Positions 1 to 11,107 of a DNA stretch of 64,000 bases are shown piece by piece. Where the stretch lies: positions 2,790,001-2,854,000 of the forward strand of contig JAFKAC010000003.1 in NCBI GenBank assembly GCA_025766275.1, in the 5' to 3' direction. Both the position numbers and the translations under genes were made by a program. The DNA comes from Lactarius indigo. Taxonomy: Eukaryota; Basidiomycota; Agaricomycetes; Russulales; Russulaceae. The stretch's first letter is position 1. Each line of letters opens with the position of its first letter. The notes beneath the pieces are model-generated. The model searched no databases, was not told the origin of the DNA, and worked only from the letters and a program-made list of their open reading frames with translations.

Positions 1-769
1 TCTACTTCCTGTAGGGGAAACAAAAACAACAGAAGCGCACGAACACATTTTTCGAGTTTTGCAATGCAGAATCTGGCATCCTGCTTTGTACCGATGTTGC
101 TGCACGGGGCCTAGACATCCCCCGCGTTGACTGGATTGTGCAATTTGACCCCCCGGATGACCCACGCGACTATATACATCGCGTGGGGAGAACAGCTCGC
201 GCCGGGAAAGCGGGGAAGAGCTTACTTTTCTTGTTGGAAAGCGAGCTCGGTTTCTTAAGGTTCCTGAAAGAAGCCAAGGTGCCGCTTAACGAGTTCACAT
301 TCCCAGCAGATCGGATAGCGAATGTCCAGTCTCAGGTAAGATACTCTTTGCAAGTACTTCGCCAGGGTAACAGACGCTGAGACCGCCATAGTTGGAGAAA
401 TTACTGCAAAAGAATTATTTCTTGCACCAATCTGCCAAGGACGGCTACCGTGCCTATCTTCAATCATATGCGTCTTACTCTCTAAAGAAGATATTTGACG
501 TAAACAAACTCGATCTCGCCAAGGTTGGGAAAGCGTTCGGGTTTGCTGTTCCCCCACGAGTAAACATAAGCATCGGAGGAGGGAAGAGTGGGAAACGAAA
601 AAGAGAAGACGAGAGTGAAGACGAAGAGGATGGTGAACCGGAGCGGAAAGGGCCAGCACGTGGGGGGAATGGGAACAAGGAACGAGAACGCCGAATTGAG
701 AGACTGGGGAAGCGAAAGGTCGAGAAGGAAGTGTTCCGGAATCGAAAGAAGTCGAATTGGGCCCGGTGA
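1..769 (+). CDS. HAS1: DEAD-box ATP-dependent RNA helicase HAS1 (DDX18), C-terminal part
   Basis: HAS1 is a nucleolar DEAD-box helicase needed for 40S and 60S ribosomal subunit assembly. Only the 3' end lies in the window. An exon opens at about 15 after a TAG acceptor at 12-14 and runs to 335. A 56-nt intron (336-391) follows, then the last exon 392-769 ending in TGA. Visible helicase motifs are [14 protein letters not shown] (motif V region) and [10 protein letters not shown] (motif VI). The segment after the intron, with [20 protein letters not shown] and KVGKAFGF, is the typical HAS1/DDX18 C-terminal extension and separates it from other DEAD-box helicases. The tail is lysine/arginine/glutamate-rich, as expected for a nucleolar protein. 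The first two thirds of the gene are outside the window to the left. Confidence 0.93.
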
Positions 770-906
770 CATTAATGCTTATGTAATCGAACACGCCATG
801 CCATTACCATACGCCAAACGAACAACCAACCTTCTCTTGCCATCTCACTTGAATTACCACCTTCTCCCCCAACAATCTTCTTCGCTCTGTTAATTCGGTC
901 TTATTC

Positions 907-2086
907 ATGGCTACCACTCAGGTCTGGTTTTTTTTTTGGCTTCTTCTCCCTTCATCTCCTAATTTCTCCGTGCTTACCGTCTCCTTTTTTTTTTCTTTGG
1001 TGACAGCACTACGTCTGGGCTGGAGGACACATCATCCTCTTGATTTCTGCCTTGAGGTACATCCTGGCTTGGGCTGCTTTTAAGGCACCCTCGCCCTGGT
1101 GGTATAAGGGTTCGGCTTTTAGTTCTACTCTCGTGCGTGGGGCTCCCCTGATCGTGACGTGTGTCTAGCGAGCTACGCTGGGGCACTTGTCAGTTATTCA
1201 ATCGTCTGCCAGTAAGTAGCTCTCTTCTCGGACGATCAATGACCTAGATAGTAACCCTCATGAGTAGAAAATCACTTGGTGTAAGTAGCTCAGCGACGGA
1301 TACTTTCTTCACTGTATCTCACAGCGTGGCAGTCCCCACAGCCAAATACCGCGTGGGTCCAGCGTGCCCTCGCCGATGAAGTGAGCATGAACACCTCGCT
1401 TTGTTGTTACGTACACTGACGCCCTCTCGCAGAATGTACAATATCTCATCCTCGCCTTCTTTTGGTTCACCTCAAAACCTATTGCTCGTAAGTTGACCCC
1501 TGACTCTTAACGAGTACATGACCATTACTCACATGTTGACCGCCTCAGTTTCACTCTTTCCTTACACGATCTTCTCGCTTTTCCACGCGCTGACGTTTAC
1601 TCGTACGACTCTGATGCCCCAAATTCTACAACCTGGACCACCAGCTACGGCAGGTGGTGCGCCCACCCCTCACCCCCTTTCGAAGAAGCTTCAAGTCTGG
1701 GTTAGATGTAAGTTCGGTTTTGTTGGCCGACCGGATAGTCCTCTTACTGTGCTCCAGCGAACTACGACCACGCTATGAGGATAGTGGCTTACACGGAGAT
1801 CTTCATCCTCGTCCGCGTCATTGTCGGCGCTATCATGTTCCGCAACTCGTTCCTTACGCCGATCATCTACGCGCATTTCGTCCGCATGCGATTCTTCCAG
1901 TCGGCGTTCACCAGGGAGGCCATCGTCTATGTCGCACTCAAGATTGACGGATATGTTAATAGGCCCGATGTGCCACCGGTTGTTAAGCAAGGTTGGGTGA
2001 CAGCGCAGAGCTTGATTGGGCGGTGGACGGGGACGACTCTGAATGCGCCAGCTGCCCAGGCTCCGCCTGCTGCTGGGGCCCGATAA
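907..2086 (+). CDS. TMEM33 / Pom33 / Per33 family ER and nuclear-pore membrane protein
   Basis: Proteins of this family (yeast Pom33/Per33, fission yeast Tts1, human TMEM33) are multi-span ER and nuclear-envelope proteins that shape tubular ER and help nuclear pore distribution. Start is ATG 907; exon 1 (MATTQ) ends at 921. Exon 2 at 1007 carries a first membrane segment (GGHIILLISALRYILAWAAF). Later exons give YAGALVSYSIV, LILAFFWFTSKP and the block YTEIFILVRVIVGAIMF, which contain the further hydrophobic segments. The conserved-looking PQPNTAW tract precedes the third segment. Reading between exons requires an 11-nt microexon at 1268-1278. The last exon contains RNSFLTPIIYAHFVRMRF and a soluble C-terminus of about 70 residues. 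Length is about 255 aa, usual for the family. Assigned from the hydrophobic pattern and these motifs. Confidence 0.8.
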
Positions 2087-2407
2087 GCTGAACACGGTTG
2101 GAACGTGCGCGGCGGGTAATGCCGAGTCTCCACTGAACGGTGAAGATATGCTGGTCGAGTGATCTACTTTACTTGACTGGCCTTTTTGTTTCCCATTGTG
2201 TCTAGATTTCTGTATATATCCGCATCGTAGTACTTGTGACGTCACTCGTGCTCGTTCCTCTAGCGATATTTAATGATTTCTGTGCTGTTGCTGTAATCGA
2301 TCCCTATATCGTTCCGACTGCTCAGGTGCTTGCGAGTGTCATCAGCACGTGGGCCCAATTTGGGCAAGTCTGAGGAACCCGAACGGACGAAATTGAGAAG
2401 CACGGCC

Positions 2408-4786
2408 ATGTCACGTATTCCAGTGCCCTCACACACTCGTACCCTCCAAGAGCCTATCTCCTCCCCACAAGAACGCGCAGTCTCACCCGTCCCATCCTCT
2501 CGTCATAATACTGCGTCTATGTCATCTCTCTCGGGTCACGCCAGCCCTGTAGGCGGAAAGAAATTGTCCAAGAGGGCCCTTGGTGATGAGGTCGGTTTTT
2601 CGATGTTCAAATCTATTCCCACCAGTGTATAACTTCGCCCGCGACAGGCTTTGCGCAAGAGGATCGAGAATGAACTGTCTCGAAAGCGCACCGTGTCAAC
2701 TGCTCAGCAGACCGGTCGCAGACGTGCAGGCAAACCCAACATAGCCAAGGGCACTGTAGCGGCGCTTAAGCCCAGCCCTGCGCTTACTGTTCCGGACACT
2801 ATTACCGTCGCGGAAGCGAGTCAACTTTGTGCAGCGAAAAGGACTGACTGCGTCCTCGTCGTTGATGACGATGAAGGACTCAGCGGTATCTTTACCGCCA
2901 AGGACCTGGCGTATCGGGTGCGCTCACAAAAAGTCTCTCCCTCTTCGGTTTAGTTAACTGACATGTCCTCACAAGGTCACTGCTGAGGGCATCGACCCCC
3001 ACACAACCCCAGTCAGCCAGGTGATGACTCGCAACCCCATGGTGACGCGGGACACCACCAGTGCAACTGAGGCTCTACAACTCATGGTAGAAAGGCACTT
3101 TAGGCATTTGGTATACTTTCTTTGTACATGTCCCCATTTACACTTCTCACACCTGTCACTTCAGCCCGTCTGCAACGAAGATGGTAACGTAGTTGGCCTG
3201 CTTGATATTACCAAAGTCTTCCACGAAGCCCTGGACAAGGTCGAGCGCAGTTCATCCGCGTCTGAGAAGCTTTACAGCGCACTCGCTGGCGTCCAGAGCG
3301 AACTTGGCGCCGGGCTTGGCGCAAACCCCCAGACTGCGGCCATGCTCGCCTATGTCGAAGCATTGCGCGAGAAGACTGCCTTACCTGATCTTACGACCAT
3401 CATGGACTCACGTACCCAGCCTGCCGTGGTCGGCCCAAGAGCAACCGTTCGAGATGTCGCACGTCTCATGCGCGATCGTAGGACAACCGCAGTCTGTGTC
3501 ATGGAGCCTACGACCACCCCGAGCTCTCATCCCAGGATTGCCGGGATCTTCACCAGCAAAGACGTTGTTCTGCGCGTCATCGCTGCTGGTTTGGATGCCA
3601 GCATGTGCAGTGTCGTGCGCGTCATGACCCCGCATCCCGATACGGCACCCCCAACGATGACCATTCACGACGCTCTCAAGAAAATGCATAGTGCGTACCA
3701 CGTTGTTCTGAATCTCGCGTGTGCTTCTAAAGCCATTGCTCCTCAGATGGCCATTACCTGAATTTGCCCGTTGTTGAGGAGGATGGCCGACTAGTTGCCA
3801 TAGTTGACGTTCTGAAATTGACCTACGCAACTCTCGAGCAAGTACGTTATAACCTATGTTATTTGGGGCTTCTCTATCTAAATGACCCCCTCTCAGATGA
3901 ATCATATGACGACCGAGGGGACCGGTGAGAATGCTCAAGACGCGGAAGGGGGCCCTATGTGGGGTCGTTTCTTTGACTCTATCGGTGGTCACGACGAAAC
4001 CGAGTCGGCGTATTCGGGCTCCCACGCGCCAGCAGACGCAAACAACTCGTCATTCAGCCTCTCGCATCTCCAGCAGTCCCCACACTCCGAGGTCCACCCC
4101 AATGACTCGGCTTCTGTCGCTGACGATGCGTCTGCGTTGGGTTATGGTGGACATAAAGTCGTTGGAAATATCCCCTCTATTACGGGATTGGCTGTCCCTG
4201 CTGATGACGGTACCTACGTTTTCAAGTTCCGCACTCCGAGTGGAAATACCCACCGATTCCAGGCGCGGAAGGATGACATTGAAAATTTGCGAGACATCGT
4301 CTCAAGAAAACTGACCGCCGACCCATTCTTCACCGAATTCAAGCCTATAAACACGGACGACCCCGTTCCAGACCCCCTCGATTTCAAGCTAGCCTATACA
4401 GATGCCGACGGGGACACGGTGCTCATGACGTCCGATACCGATGTTACGGACGCTGTGAAGATCGCGCGTGGTGGGGGGGTTGACCGTGTGGTTCTCATCG
4501 TGCAAGGTGGACGAGGCTGGGCCGACGTTGGTGTAGGAAAGAGCAAAGACAAACCAGTAGCCACTCCCTGCTGCTCCACAGAAGGAATCTAAGGAAGTCG
4601 AAAAGACCGAATCGATGCTTCCTTACGCCTTCCCATCTACCTCACCGATCCCCGGGCACGGTTCGCCAACAGAAACAGACGAGGTCTTGGGCATTCCACG
4701 GGACTTGTTACTGCCAGGCGAGCATCGGTGCGCTCGCGGTCGTAATCATCGGAATATTCACCATCTCTCGCTTTACGAGGGATTAG
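2408..4786 (+). CDS. CBS-domain and PB1-domain protein, Mug70-like, with C-terminal membrane anchor
   Basis: The predicted protein is about 680 aa. An N-terminal serine/proline-rich tail (MSRIPVPSHTRTLQ) is followed by four CBS motifs in two pairs: TVAEASQLCAAKRTDCVLVV...GIFTAKDLAYRV; MTRNPMVTRDTTSATEALQL...VVGLLDITKVFHEAL; VVGPRATVRDVARLM...GIFTSKDVVLRVI; and MTPHPDTAPPTMTIHDALKK...LVAIVDVLKLTYATL. A PB1 domain comes next (YVFKFRTPSGNTHRFQARK...DTDVTDAVKIARGGG). The end is one hydrophobic helix (IGALAVVIIGIFTISRF). This CBS-CBS-PB1-TM layout matches fission yeast Mug70, whose biochemical role is unclear; CBS pairs normally bind adenine nucleotides. Introns include 2591-2647, 2918-2975 and 4533-4581. 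The last step, from LLLPG near 4715 into IGALAVV, needs either a 37-nt intron or a one-base sequence error. Confidence 0.8.
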
Positions 4787-5024
4787 ACACCAATTTGCAA
4801 TCCGGCCAGAGTGTAGATTGTAGGTTCCTCCTGCTTTGATCTTTCCACGTCTCACCTTTTGTGCCCACCTTTTCTACTTTTTCTTTTCGCTGTCGTACAT
4901 ATTGGATACCTTGATCGCTGCATGCGCCCGCTCTTTTAAATGCTCCCTAGCTCTTACTCCCGATAGAGTAGACGATTTTGAACGACAAAATTTGATTTTT
5001 AATGATGTTACTTGCACGTGACTC

Positions 5025-6764
5025 ATGTCGCCATTACGGGAAACGGGTTTGACCAGGCTATGCGCATCTGCCAAGAGCATGGCCAAAGCTGAGCGCGACG
5101 ATGCTCTCAACACGCTGGTATAGGACTTCCTACTGCTATGCGGGAGAGGAAAGGTATCTCATCTTGAATAATAGGCGTCAAGACTGTTTGCTGCAATGCT
5201 AGACGACATCATGGTCGATGTCGCTATGCAATCGCACCAGGAAGTGGGGCGAAGCAGGAGAAAGTGTGATGTCTGTTACACACAGTGCGTATTTCCACAC
5301 GGGCTGTTGCTTCGCTCGTTGTTGACATTCAACTCGTAGTTGCAGACAAGGTGACGTCTCCCCTTCCCCGTGTACCGCTTAGGCAGCCCTGAAATAACGG
5401 AACGATGCGCATTCAAATTGACGCCCTTAGTGCACCCACCCGTTCCCGTCAACGCAGCTGCCGCTGGTGCATCGCAGAGCACGTTGCCCGGCTCTAGGCC
5501 GAGCACACCTCCAAGGGATGCGGAGACTCCAGCGGCTACTGGCACCCCCAACAGCGGCGTGAACAAGAACGGCACTGTGGTTTTGGATTGTGTCGGTTGC
5601 GGACGCCCCGTGCGTGTGCTCTGAATACTTTTTTTTTTTTCTCGACTAACGTGACGCACCATTCGGCGTTTTTGTACAGACGCCCTCTAACCGCTATGCG
5701 ATTCACTTGAGTAGTTGCATCAGCGATGGCGTGGGTACGCGCAGAGCAGCTGTCCGCAACGCGACGTCCAAGTCGAAGTATGTGTATCGTGTTTTTTTTC
5801 TTGAGTTGAACTAACGCGGGTGCAGGATCGGGTCGGATGCGGGACGCTCCGCCTCGCCATACCCAGGCTCAGAAAACGGAAACGTCTCTGATCACTATGC
5901 ACCGCCACCACCCCCAGGACCGAAAAAGAAGGGGAGACCACCGAAAAATAAACCTAAAGGTGCGCCGAGTGCAGCCTGTTCTATCGCGTAAATTGCAACT
6001 TAAGGTGCAAACGTACAAGCTTCCCAATCAGACGGCGAGCGCTGCCAACGACGATGGGGAACCTTTGTTGAACCGAAAACGGGTAGCCATTTACTCCGCT
6101 CTCGTTGCCATATCACTGGTAGACTCATGGTGTGAGGACGCAGCCAGGTTCCCCACTGTCCTCCCCGACAAAAAGTACGAAAAAACATAAAGTGTCAGGT
6201 ACGCTCACCGAAGATGTATCATTACCCCTTCCCCTGGCTGACGTTCTCTTTTTTTCTTTTTTCTTTTCGTTCCCGCGGCCAGCTACACCTCTTGCACGAG
6301 TCGGAAATGTGAGAAGACCATACGTCCCTCCGGTCACTCCACTAACTGCGGATAGGGTACTCCCCTGGGCCCCCCCGGGGCCAAATCTCAATCCAAGATA
6401 CCCTCGCGTCTGCGCGAGTCCTCCATCGCGTCCTTCCTCGAGCCCGAGGCAACAGGTGCCTCGCCCGGTTCTCGCTCTTCTTCTCCAGGCACGGCGGCCA
6501 CCCCCACTTCTAGTATTTTCGGGAACGGAAGGGCGAACGGTTTCGCTGTTGGCGGCGGAGAAGAGAAGAGGGTGCCCCCGCGGGCCCCGAGCCCACCAAG
6601 GCCGCCACCGCCGGTCACCAGACGGCCTGAAACGGACTATCTCGTTGGTAAGCAAGCACTTGGTAAAAAAACGGTCGTTTTATGTGTCTGATGGCGATCT
6701 TCCAATGCGGCCAGATGTCGAAGGCGACGAGACTGGCTCCTCGACGGACACCGACAGCGAATAA
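5025..6764 (+). CDS. SGF11: SAGA-associated factor 11 (Sgf11/ataxin-7L3-like), deubiquitinase-module subunit
   Basis: Sgf11 anchors the SAGA deubiquitinase module (Ubp8, Sus1, Sgf73) that removes ubiquitin from histone H2B. Exon 1 (5025-5117) starts MSPLRETGLTRL. Exon 2 from 5175 has the helical RLFAAMLDDIMVDVAMQSHQ, typical of the N-terminal helix that wraps the module, then RRKCDVCYTH. The SCA7-type zinc finger is clear: VVLDCVGCGRPV then SNRYAIHLSSCIS, giving C-x2-C...H-x3-C, followed by the basic RRAAVRNATSKS. The C-terminal half is long and disordered (GPKKKGRPPKNKPK, proline-rich APSPPRPPPPVTRRP) and ends GDETGSSTDTDSE. A best-fit model needs an 11-nt microexon at 5340-5350. The protein is much longer than yeast Sgf11 because of this tail. 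Confidence 0.82.
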
Positions 6765-7829
6765 CGAAGACCCGACGAGAGTTTCGCGGCCCGATTGCTA
6801 TTTTCTTCGTGGGTTGTACCCTCGCAGTCAGGGTGGATGTGGATGTTTCATGCTGTTGTCTATTGTTGCTCTGCTACGCTGTCACGTTATTTGGACTTAT
6901 ATAGTGATTGTATGTATTACACTACAAGGATTCACGGTTTTGCACCAGCACGCCCGCAGGGCGTACAGCACCAACAAGGAAATAAACTTTCACCTAAAAA
7001 GTCACGGAGGGATCCAAGACGGCGGCGATGGCGACGATTTTGACATGGAGACTGACGTCGACCTTAGCCGTATTCAGCTGGTGCACAACTCAATGCTTTT
7101 TATCTGCGCGTGTTCATCAGAGACGAACTGAGACCGAGCACGGGTGGTGATGGCAATGGAACACGGAGCACTCTTCAAATTCTCATCGTTTTGCGAAGCG
7201 ACATCGGGCTTGACATGACAACAGGAGAAATCGGGGCGCAGTTCTGTCCTTCTGAAATTTAACTTGGTGCAACTAGACCATATCCCAATTACCAATTCAA
7301 CAAAGCTACGAGTGCGTCGCACCCCGCAGCAATGGAGAGCTTGTTATTCCGGTCGGCCCCACGTTGGCTGACCCAGGTGTACTGGCGCACCACAATGGGT
7401 CCTTTTTTCGCGCATCCCGGCCGTGGGGGGTGTCGGTTGTGCTCTCACTGTACACATTCATTTAAGGCTCATTTGTGCAGTTTCAGTAGCAAGGATTGCT
7501 TCAAGCTCGAATATTTGTGAACGACCTATTCGAGATACAGTAATGAACTGTAGTTGATTATAGCCGCGGGGCTGACAAGATGTAATGTGGGCGTACTCGG
7601 ATCGCAGCTACTTAGAGAAAGTGTGAGTGAGGTGCGACTGAGCGTGTCCGCGTGAAAGATATTCCTGGGTCTGACGTGATGAACCTTGGAGAGCCCAATC
7701 GCCTAGTCAACCAGGATGGGTGACCAGTGATATTGTGACAAACTGCGTGACGAATAATAATGATATGTGGTATTTCGAGAGGCATGAGTTTGGGAACCGA
7801 GACAGACAAAGCCACCAAGCAAGAGCCAT
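6765..7829. other. Intergenic, no gene seen
   Basis: About 1.06 kb between the Sgf11 stop and the next candidate gene. Only short open frames with no recognisable motif or convincing splice structure were found on either strand. It probably holds the Sgf11 3' UTR and terminator. Confidence 0.6.
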
Positions 7830-8096
7830 TCAAAGCGTCTGAGATGCCTGAGACACGGCGGCACTTGAAGCGGCGGCTGCAGCAGAGCGTTGGGCCCTGA
7901 GAAAGGAGGTGAAAAGGGCTATGAATATTGAGAGGACGGTGAGGGTGACAAAGAAGATTATTGAGAGAACGACAGCTAAGAAGGAGATTTGACACGGAAA
8001 AGAGCGAGAAGATGAGAGAAAGGGGATACCTCGATGGGGGAGCTGATAACGTTCAGGTTCTTGTTGGACTGATCGTGGCCGTGGTCGTGGTTGCAT
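7830..8096 (-). CDS. Hypothetical small single-pass membrane protein
   Basis: A minus-strand model begins at ATG 8096 (MQPRPRPRSVQQEPERYQL). It is spliced at a plausible GTATCC...CTTAG intron and continues into a strongly hydrophobic helix (VVLSIIFFVTLTVLSIFIAL), then an alanine/serine-rich tail ending VSQASQTL. Even unspliced the frame stays open and keeps the hydrophobic helix. It lies head-to-head with the UPF0658 gene, with about 115 bp between the starts. I do not recognise the family. The call rests on the open frame, a clear membrane helix and the divergent arrangement; it could also be chance reading of upstream sequence. Confidence 0.3.
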   Translation of the reverse strand: MQPRPRPRSVQQEPERYQLPHRGIPFLSSSRSFPCQISFLAVVLSIIFFVTLTVLSIFIALFTSFLRAQRSAAAAASSAAVSQASQTL

Positions 8097-8211
8097 GTCA
8101 AAATTTGGTTGGTGGTCCCGAACTCTCACGGGCCTCAGCCGAGTTGATTAACGACAACGACGATATCCAGGCCGGTCCTCCTCAACTCGCCCTCTCTACC
8201 CTCTTTAGAAC

Positions 8212-9818
8212 ATGTCGTTCCCTCAAACCCATCATTTCCAGTCCACTCATTTCCCAGATACCTATAAACCCTCACATGACAACCTCGTCGACACCAACGC
8301 TACTCCCTTTTCTCCAAATTCACAGCACAAGTCTTATGTTATCGACACTCCATCTGTATGGCCCTTGTTCCTCTTGGTCATACCTTGTCTCACTACCTTG
8401 TAGAGCGACCAAAAAGGCGACGATGACGACGATGACTGCTCCCGAGCGGCATATCCCCCTACTTCCAAGCTACCACCACCAGACACGCGCACATGGTGGC
8501 AAAAGGTCCGTGTTTCTCACTCGATGGGTTTCACATTTTACATTTTCCCGTCCAGCTCCTACCAGACTCTATTGCGTGCCGCCTGTATGTTGTCACAGTA
8601 CTAGTGGAGACAACAATCGACTTGGTGATTGAAGGAGACATCCTCCTGCGGTTCCACGAGGCGGATAAACTCCCGCAGTCATCGCAACCGAATAACATAG
8701 CCACCGCTTCGAAGAAAATGCCCGTCTACCTTTCCGTCTTTGCCCTCGCCCAGTGCGTCCAATCAATGCAGACTCCGTCTCGTCCACTCAAATGTCATGT
8801 CTTCCAGTATTTTCCAGCTGGGTATGGCATTAGATGCCGTGTATGCTCGTAACACATTGCAGTTTCTCGCCCTCACGTGAGTCACCTCCCTCACTGCATC
8901 TAGACGACATGCTTGACCTCGCGTTCCAGGGTCTTCAACGCACTATTCCTTGTCTATGCCATAATACAGTCCTCAGAAGTTCGCAACTCGTTGTCGTCCG
9001 TTTCCTCACAGAGCGGCTTCTCACATATCCCCGTCAATGCCCTCACGACGGTCCTTCCAATCGTCATCGCTATCGCAGAGCTTGCCTACGTCGCACTCGC
9101 ATGGACAATATATAACGAGTTTGGCTGGAAGGTGTACAAGTTCCTGGGAGCTGACCGGCGGATCAAGAAGATGTTTGCCGTTTATCAGATTTACCAGTGT
9201 CTGGTCAAGTTCGATGTCTTCTTCTGGGTTGGTTTCTGCGTGCAGTTCACCTTCCTGGTGCTTGATCGCCACTCCTGGGAATTCTATGTAACCTGTGCGG
9301 CACTTCCACTATCGATCGTTCTATTGGTGGAGGGCCATCTGGCAGCTCGTTATGAGAACAGGTGGATGATGTTGTCGTTCCTTTCTGGCTGTGTCGGTGC
9401 CATGATATACTTTTCTTACAAGGTACGACCACCACATTCTGTTGGGTGTCACGCTACTTCAGCTTCATGAATACAGTTCGTCAAAGTCATTATCCAGAAG
9501 GACACACCGGAGTTTTCTCCTGTTTGGGAGTCACTGACCACGTTCGGTGAGTTTTTGTCCCAGTCACACCATCTCGCGTCTAATGTCGTTCAGCCGTAAT
9601 CGCTATTATCCTACTCCTAGTAACATTTGCTTACGCATGGATGGTAATGCGAAACTTTGGCCGGGGCCTGAAAGACCAGAGTAGGTCAATGTTTGAATAT
9701 TTCTCTTCAAATGAACCTCACCCGTTGTCCAGTCTCGCGGAAACAGGCAAATGCTGGTGCCAAGCACACAGCGTACCCATCGTTATCGGTACGACCAAAC
9801 CGGATGAGCATCGACTGA
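8212..9818 (+). CDS. UPF0658-type Golgi apparatus multi-span membrane protein
   Basis: The start ATG 8212 opens a polar N-terminus (MSFPQTHHFQSTHFPDTYKP) with an acidic stretch, followed by several hydrophobic segments split over about eight exons. The longest exon (8934-9422) carries FNALFLVYAIIQSSEVRNSL, TVLPIVIAIAELAYVALAW, the charged loop YKFLGADRRIKKMFAVYQIY, then FDVFFWVGFCVQFTFLVLD, CAALPLSIVLLVEGHLAARY and MMLSFLSGCVGAMIYFSYK. A final helix AVIAIILLLVTFAYAWMVM precedes a short basic tail ending MSID. The LGADRRIKK loop and the spacing of helices fit the UPF0658 family, annotated in fission yeast as Golgi membrane proteins of unknown activity. Length is about 390 aa. Function is not established; only the location is suggested by the family. 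Confidence 0.7.
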
Positions 9819-10226
9819 ACACATATACTTCGTTCATCCCCACGGACTTGTATCTCCTATGTGAATAACTCGCCATGCATCGATACTGCGTACGATCTAC
9901 TGCCGGACTTTATAGTCGTTCTTTTCACCGAATTTAACGTTATACACTATATTACACGCTTGTGTTGTTGCTGGACTCTTCCCAAGCGTCGTACGCGCTC
10001 TTTCCTCCCTTATTCGGTCCTACATCTCCACTATTTCTTTCTTTTTTGTCACCTTCCTCGTCTATGTAGTTATCATCTTGGCTTTTCGCCGAGCAGGTTG
10101 CGGGGTGGTGCTTAAATTATGTATTTGTTAGCTGAAAAGTGCGACCACGTGTTCAGAAATGGATAATAGCCCCGAGCTGAGCATAAGCCCGTTCATTGCG
10201 CAACGCAGCACACTCATGACTGAACG
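9819..10226. other. Intergenic, no gene seen
   Basis: About 0.4 kb between the UPF0658 stop and the Bet1 start. No coding frame with support was found. Pyrimidine-rich stretches around 9990-10060 resemble promoter or 5' UTR sequence for the downstream gene. Confidence 0.55.
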
Positions 10227-10858
10227 ATGACCCAAAGGTAACCAACTCCCCACTCCCCGTCCTCCGCCTTCGGCCCACACTGAACCATTTTTCCCCCTTG
10301 AATAGGCACCGCGTATCTCGCGCTGCCCTCGGGCTAGACACCAGCGATTCCTATGCACCAACGCCACCCCACTCGGGACGCTCGTCGCCATACCCGGGAT
10401 ACCACAATCCTTCGTCGTCAGATGGCACGTCGTTCGCAGGCACACGCTTTGCGGACGACCTCGAGGGTCAAAACGACGATGCCATCGAGGGACTCGGCGC
10501 AAAAGTTAAATTGCTCAAAGAGGTGGGTTCGTCGTTGTCGTCGTGTGGCGGTTGGGTCACACTGACCAAACTTTTTTTTTTTTTGACAGATCACTATTGG
10601 TATTGGGAACGAGGTCCGCGAGTCGACCGTCCAACTTAGCCAAATGGTGCGTTTTTGATTTCTCTGACCGCACGGACCGACTGATGGATTGAAATGGGGC
10701 AGAACGACGCATTCGCAGAAACATCTGGCATACTCGCTGGCACGTTCCGGCGCATGAACAACATGGCAGATCGCCAGGGGTGCCGCTGGCTGTGGTACAT
10801 CATCTTTCTCGTCTTCGTCTTCTGGTTTTTTATCATCGTGTGGTGGTTCCGACGGTAG
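10227..10858 (+). CDS. BET1: Bet1-type Qc-SNARE, ER-Golgi transport
   Basis: Bet1 is the Qc-SNARE of the ER-to-Golgi fusion complex (with Sed5, Bos1 and Sec22). ATG 10227 gives MTQR, split by an intron (10238-10305), then HRVSRAALGLDTSDSYAP and a serine/proline-rich linker. The SNARE helix is spread over three exons: EGLGAKVKLLKE, then ITIGIGNEVRESTVQLSQM, then NDAFAETSGILAGTFRRM. The protein ends with a tail anchor (WLWYIIFLVFVFWFFIIVWW) followed only by FRR, as expected for a tail-anchored SNARE. Length is about 146 aa. The E/Q layer and VRxxxxxL pattern match Bet1 more than Sft1. It is convergent with ULP1, 250 bp apart. Confidence 0.87.
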
Positions 10859-11107
10859 ACCGTCCATTCTATATCACTCTACGGGTGCTCGTTTTTGTTC
10901 ACCCTCCGTTGTAATCGTCTACGTGCAAATTAACAATGCCATAGTACGCGTTTCTGACATGTGGTCATCTGGTTTTCGCCAGAATGAATAAACTGCAAGA
11001 TTGGACTCTGAAGAGAATTACTAAAAGACATAATTGAGTAGGCAAATAAAAATATCCACAGGGTAAATGCTTGGTCTACACCCCAGAAACACGACCCAAT
11101 CATCCGG

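Noticed and set aside
255..794. 179-codon minus-strand frame
   Set aside because: Antisense of the HAS1 C-terminus, which is well supported by helicase motifs.
4533..4592. Apparent frameshift in the CBS-PB1 gene after the PB1 domain
   Set aside because: An intron 4533-4581 (GTAGGA...CACAG) removes the shift in phase 0, so no frame error is needed here.
6132..6655. Overlapping 176- and 210-codon frames on both strands
   Set aside because: Both are alternative readings of SGF11 C-terminal exons and introns; the frame with SIASFLEPEATGASPG fits the disordered tail and the true stop at 6764.
9861..10115. 84-codon plus frame between UPF0658 and Bet1
   Set aside because: Biased composition (F/L/C-rich from pyrimidine-rich DNA), no motif, likely leader sequence.
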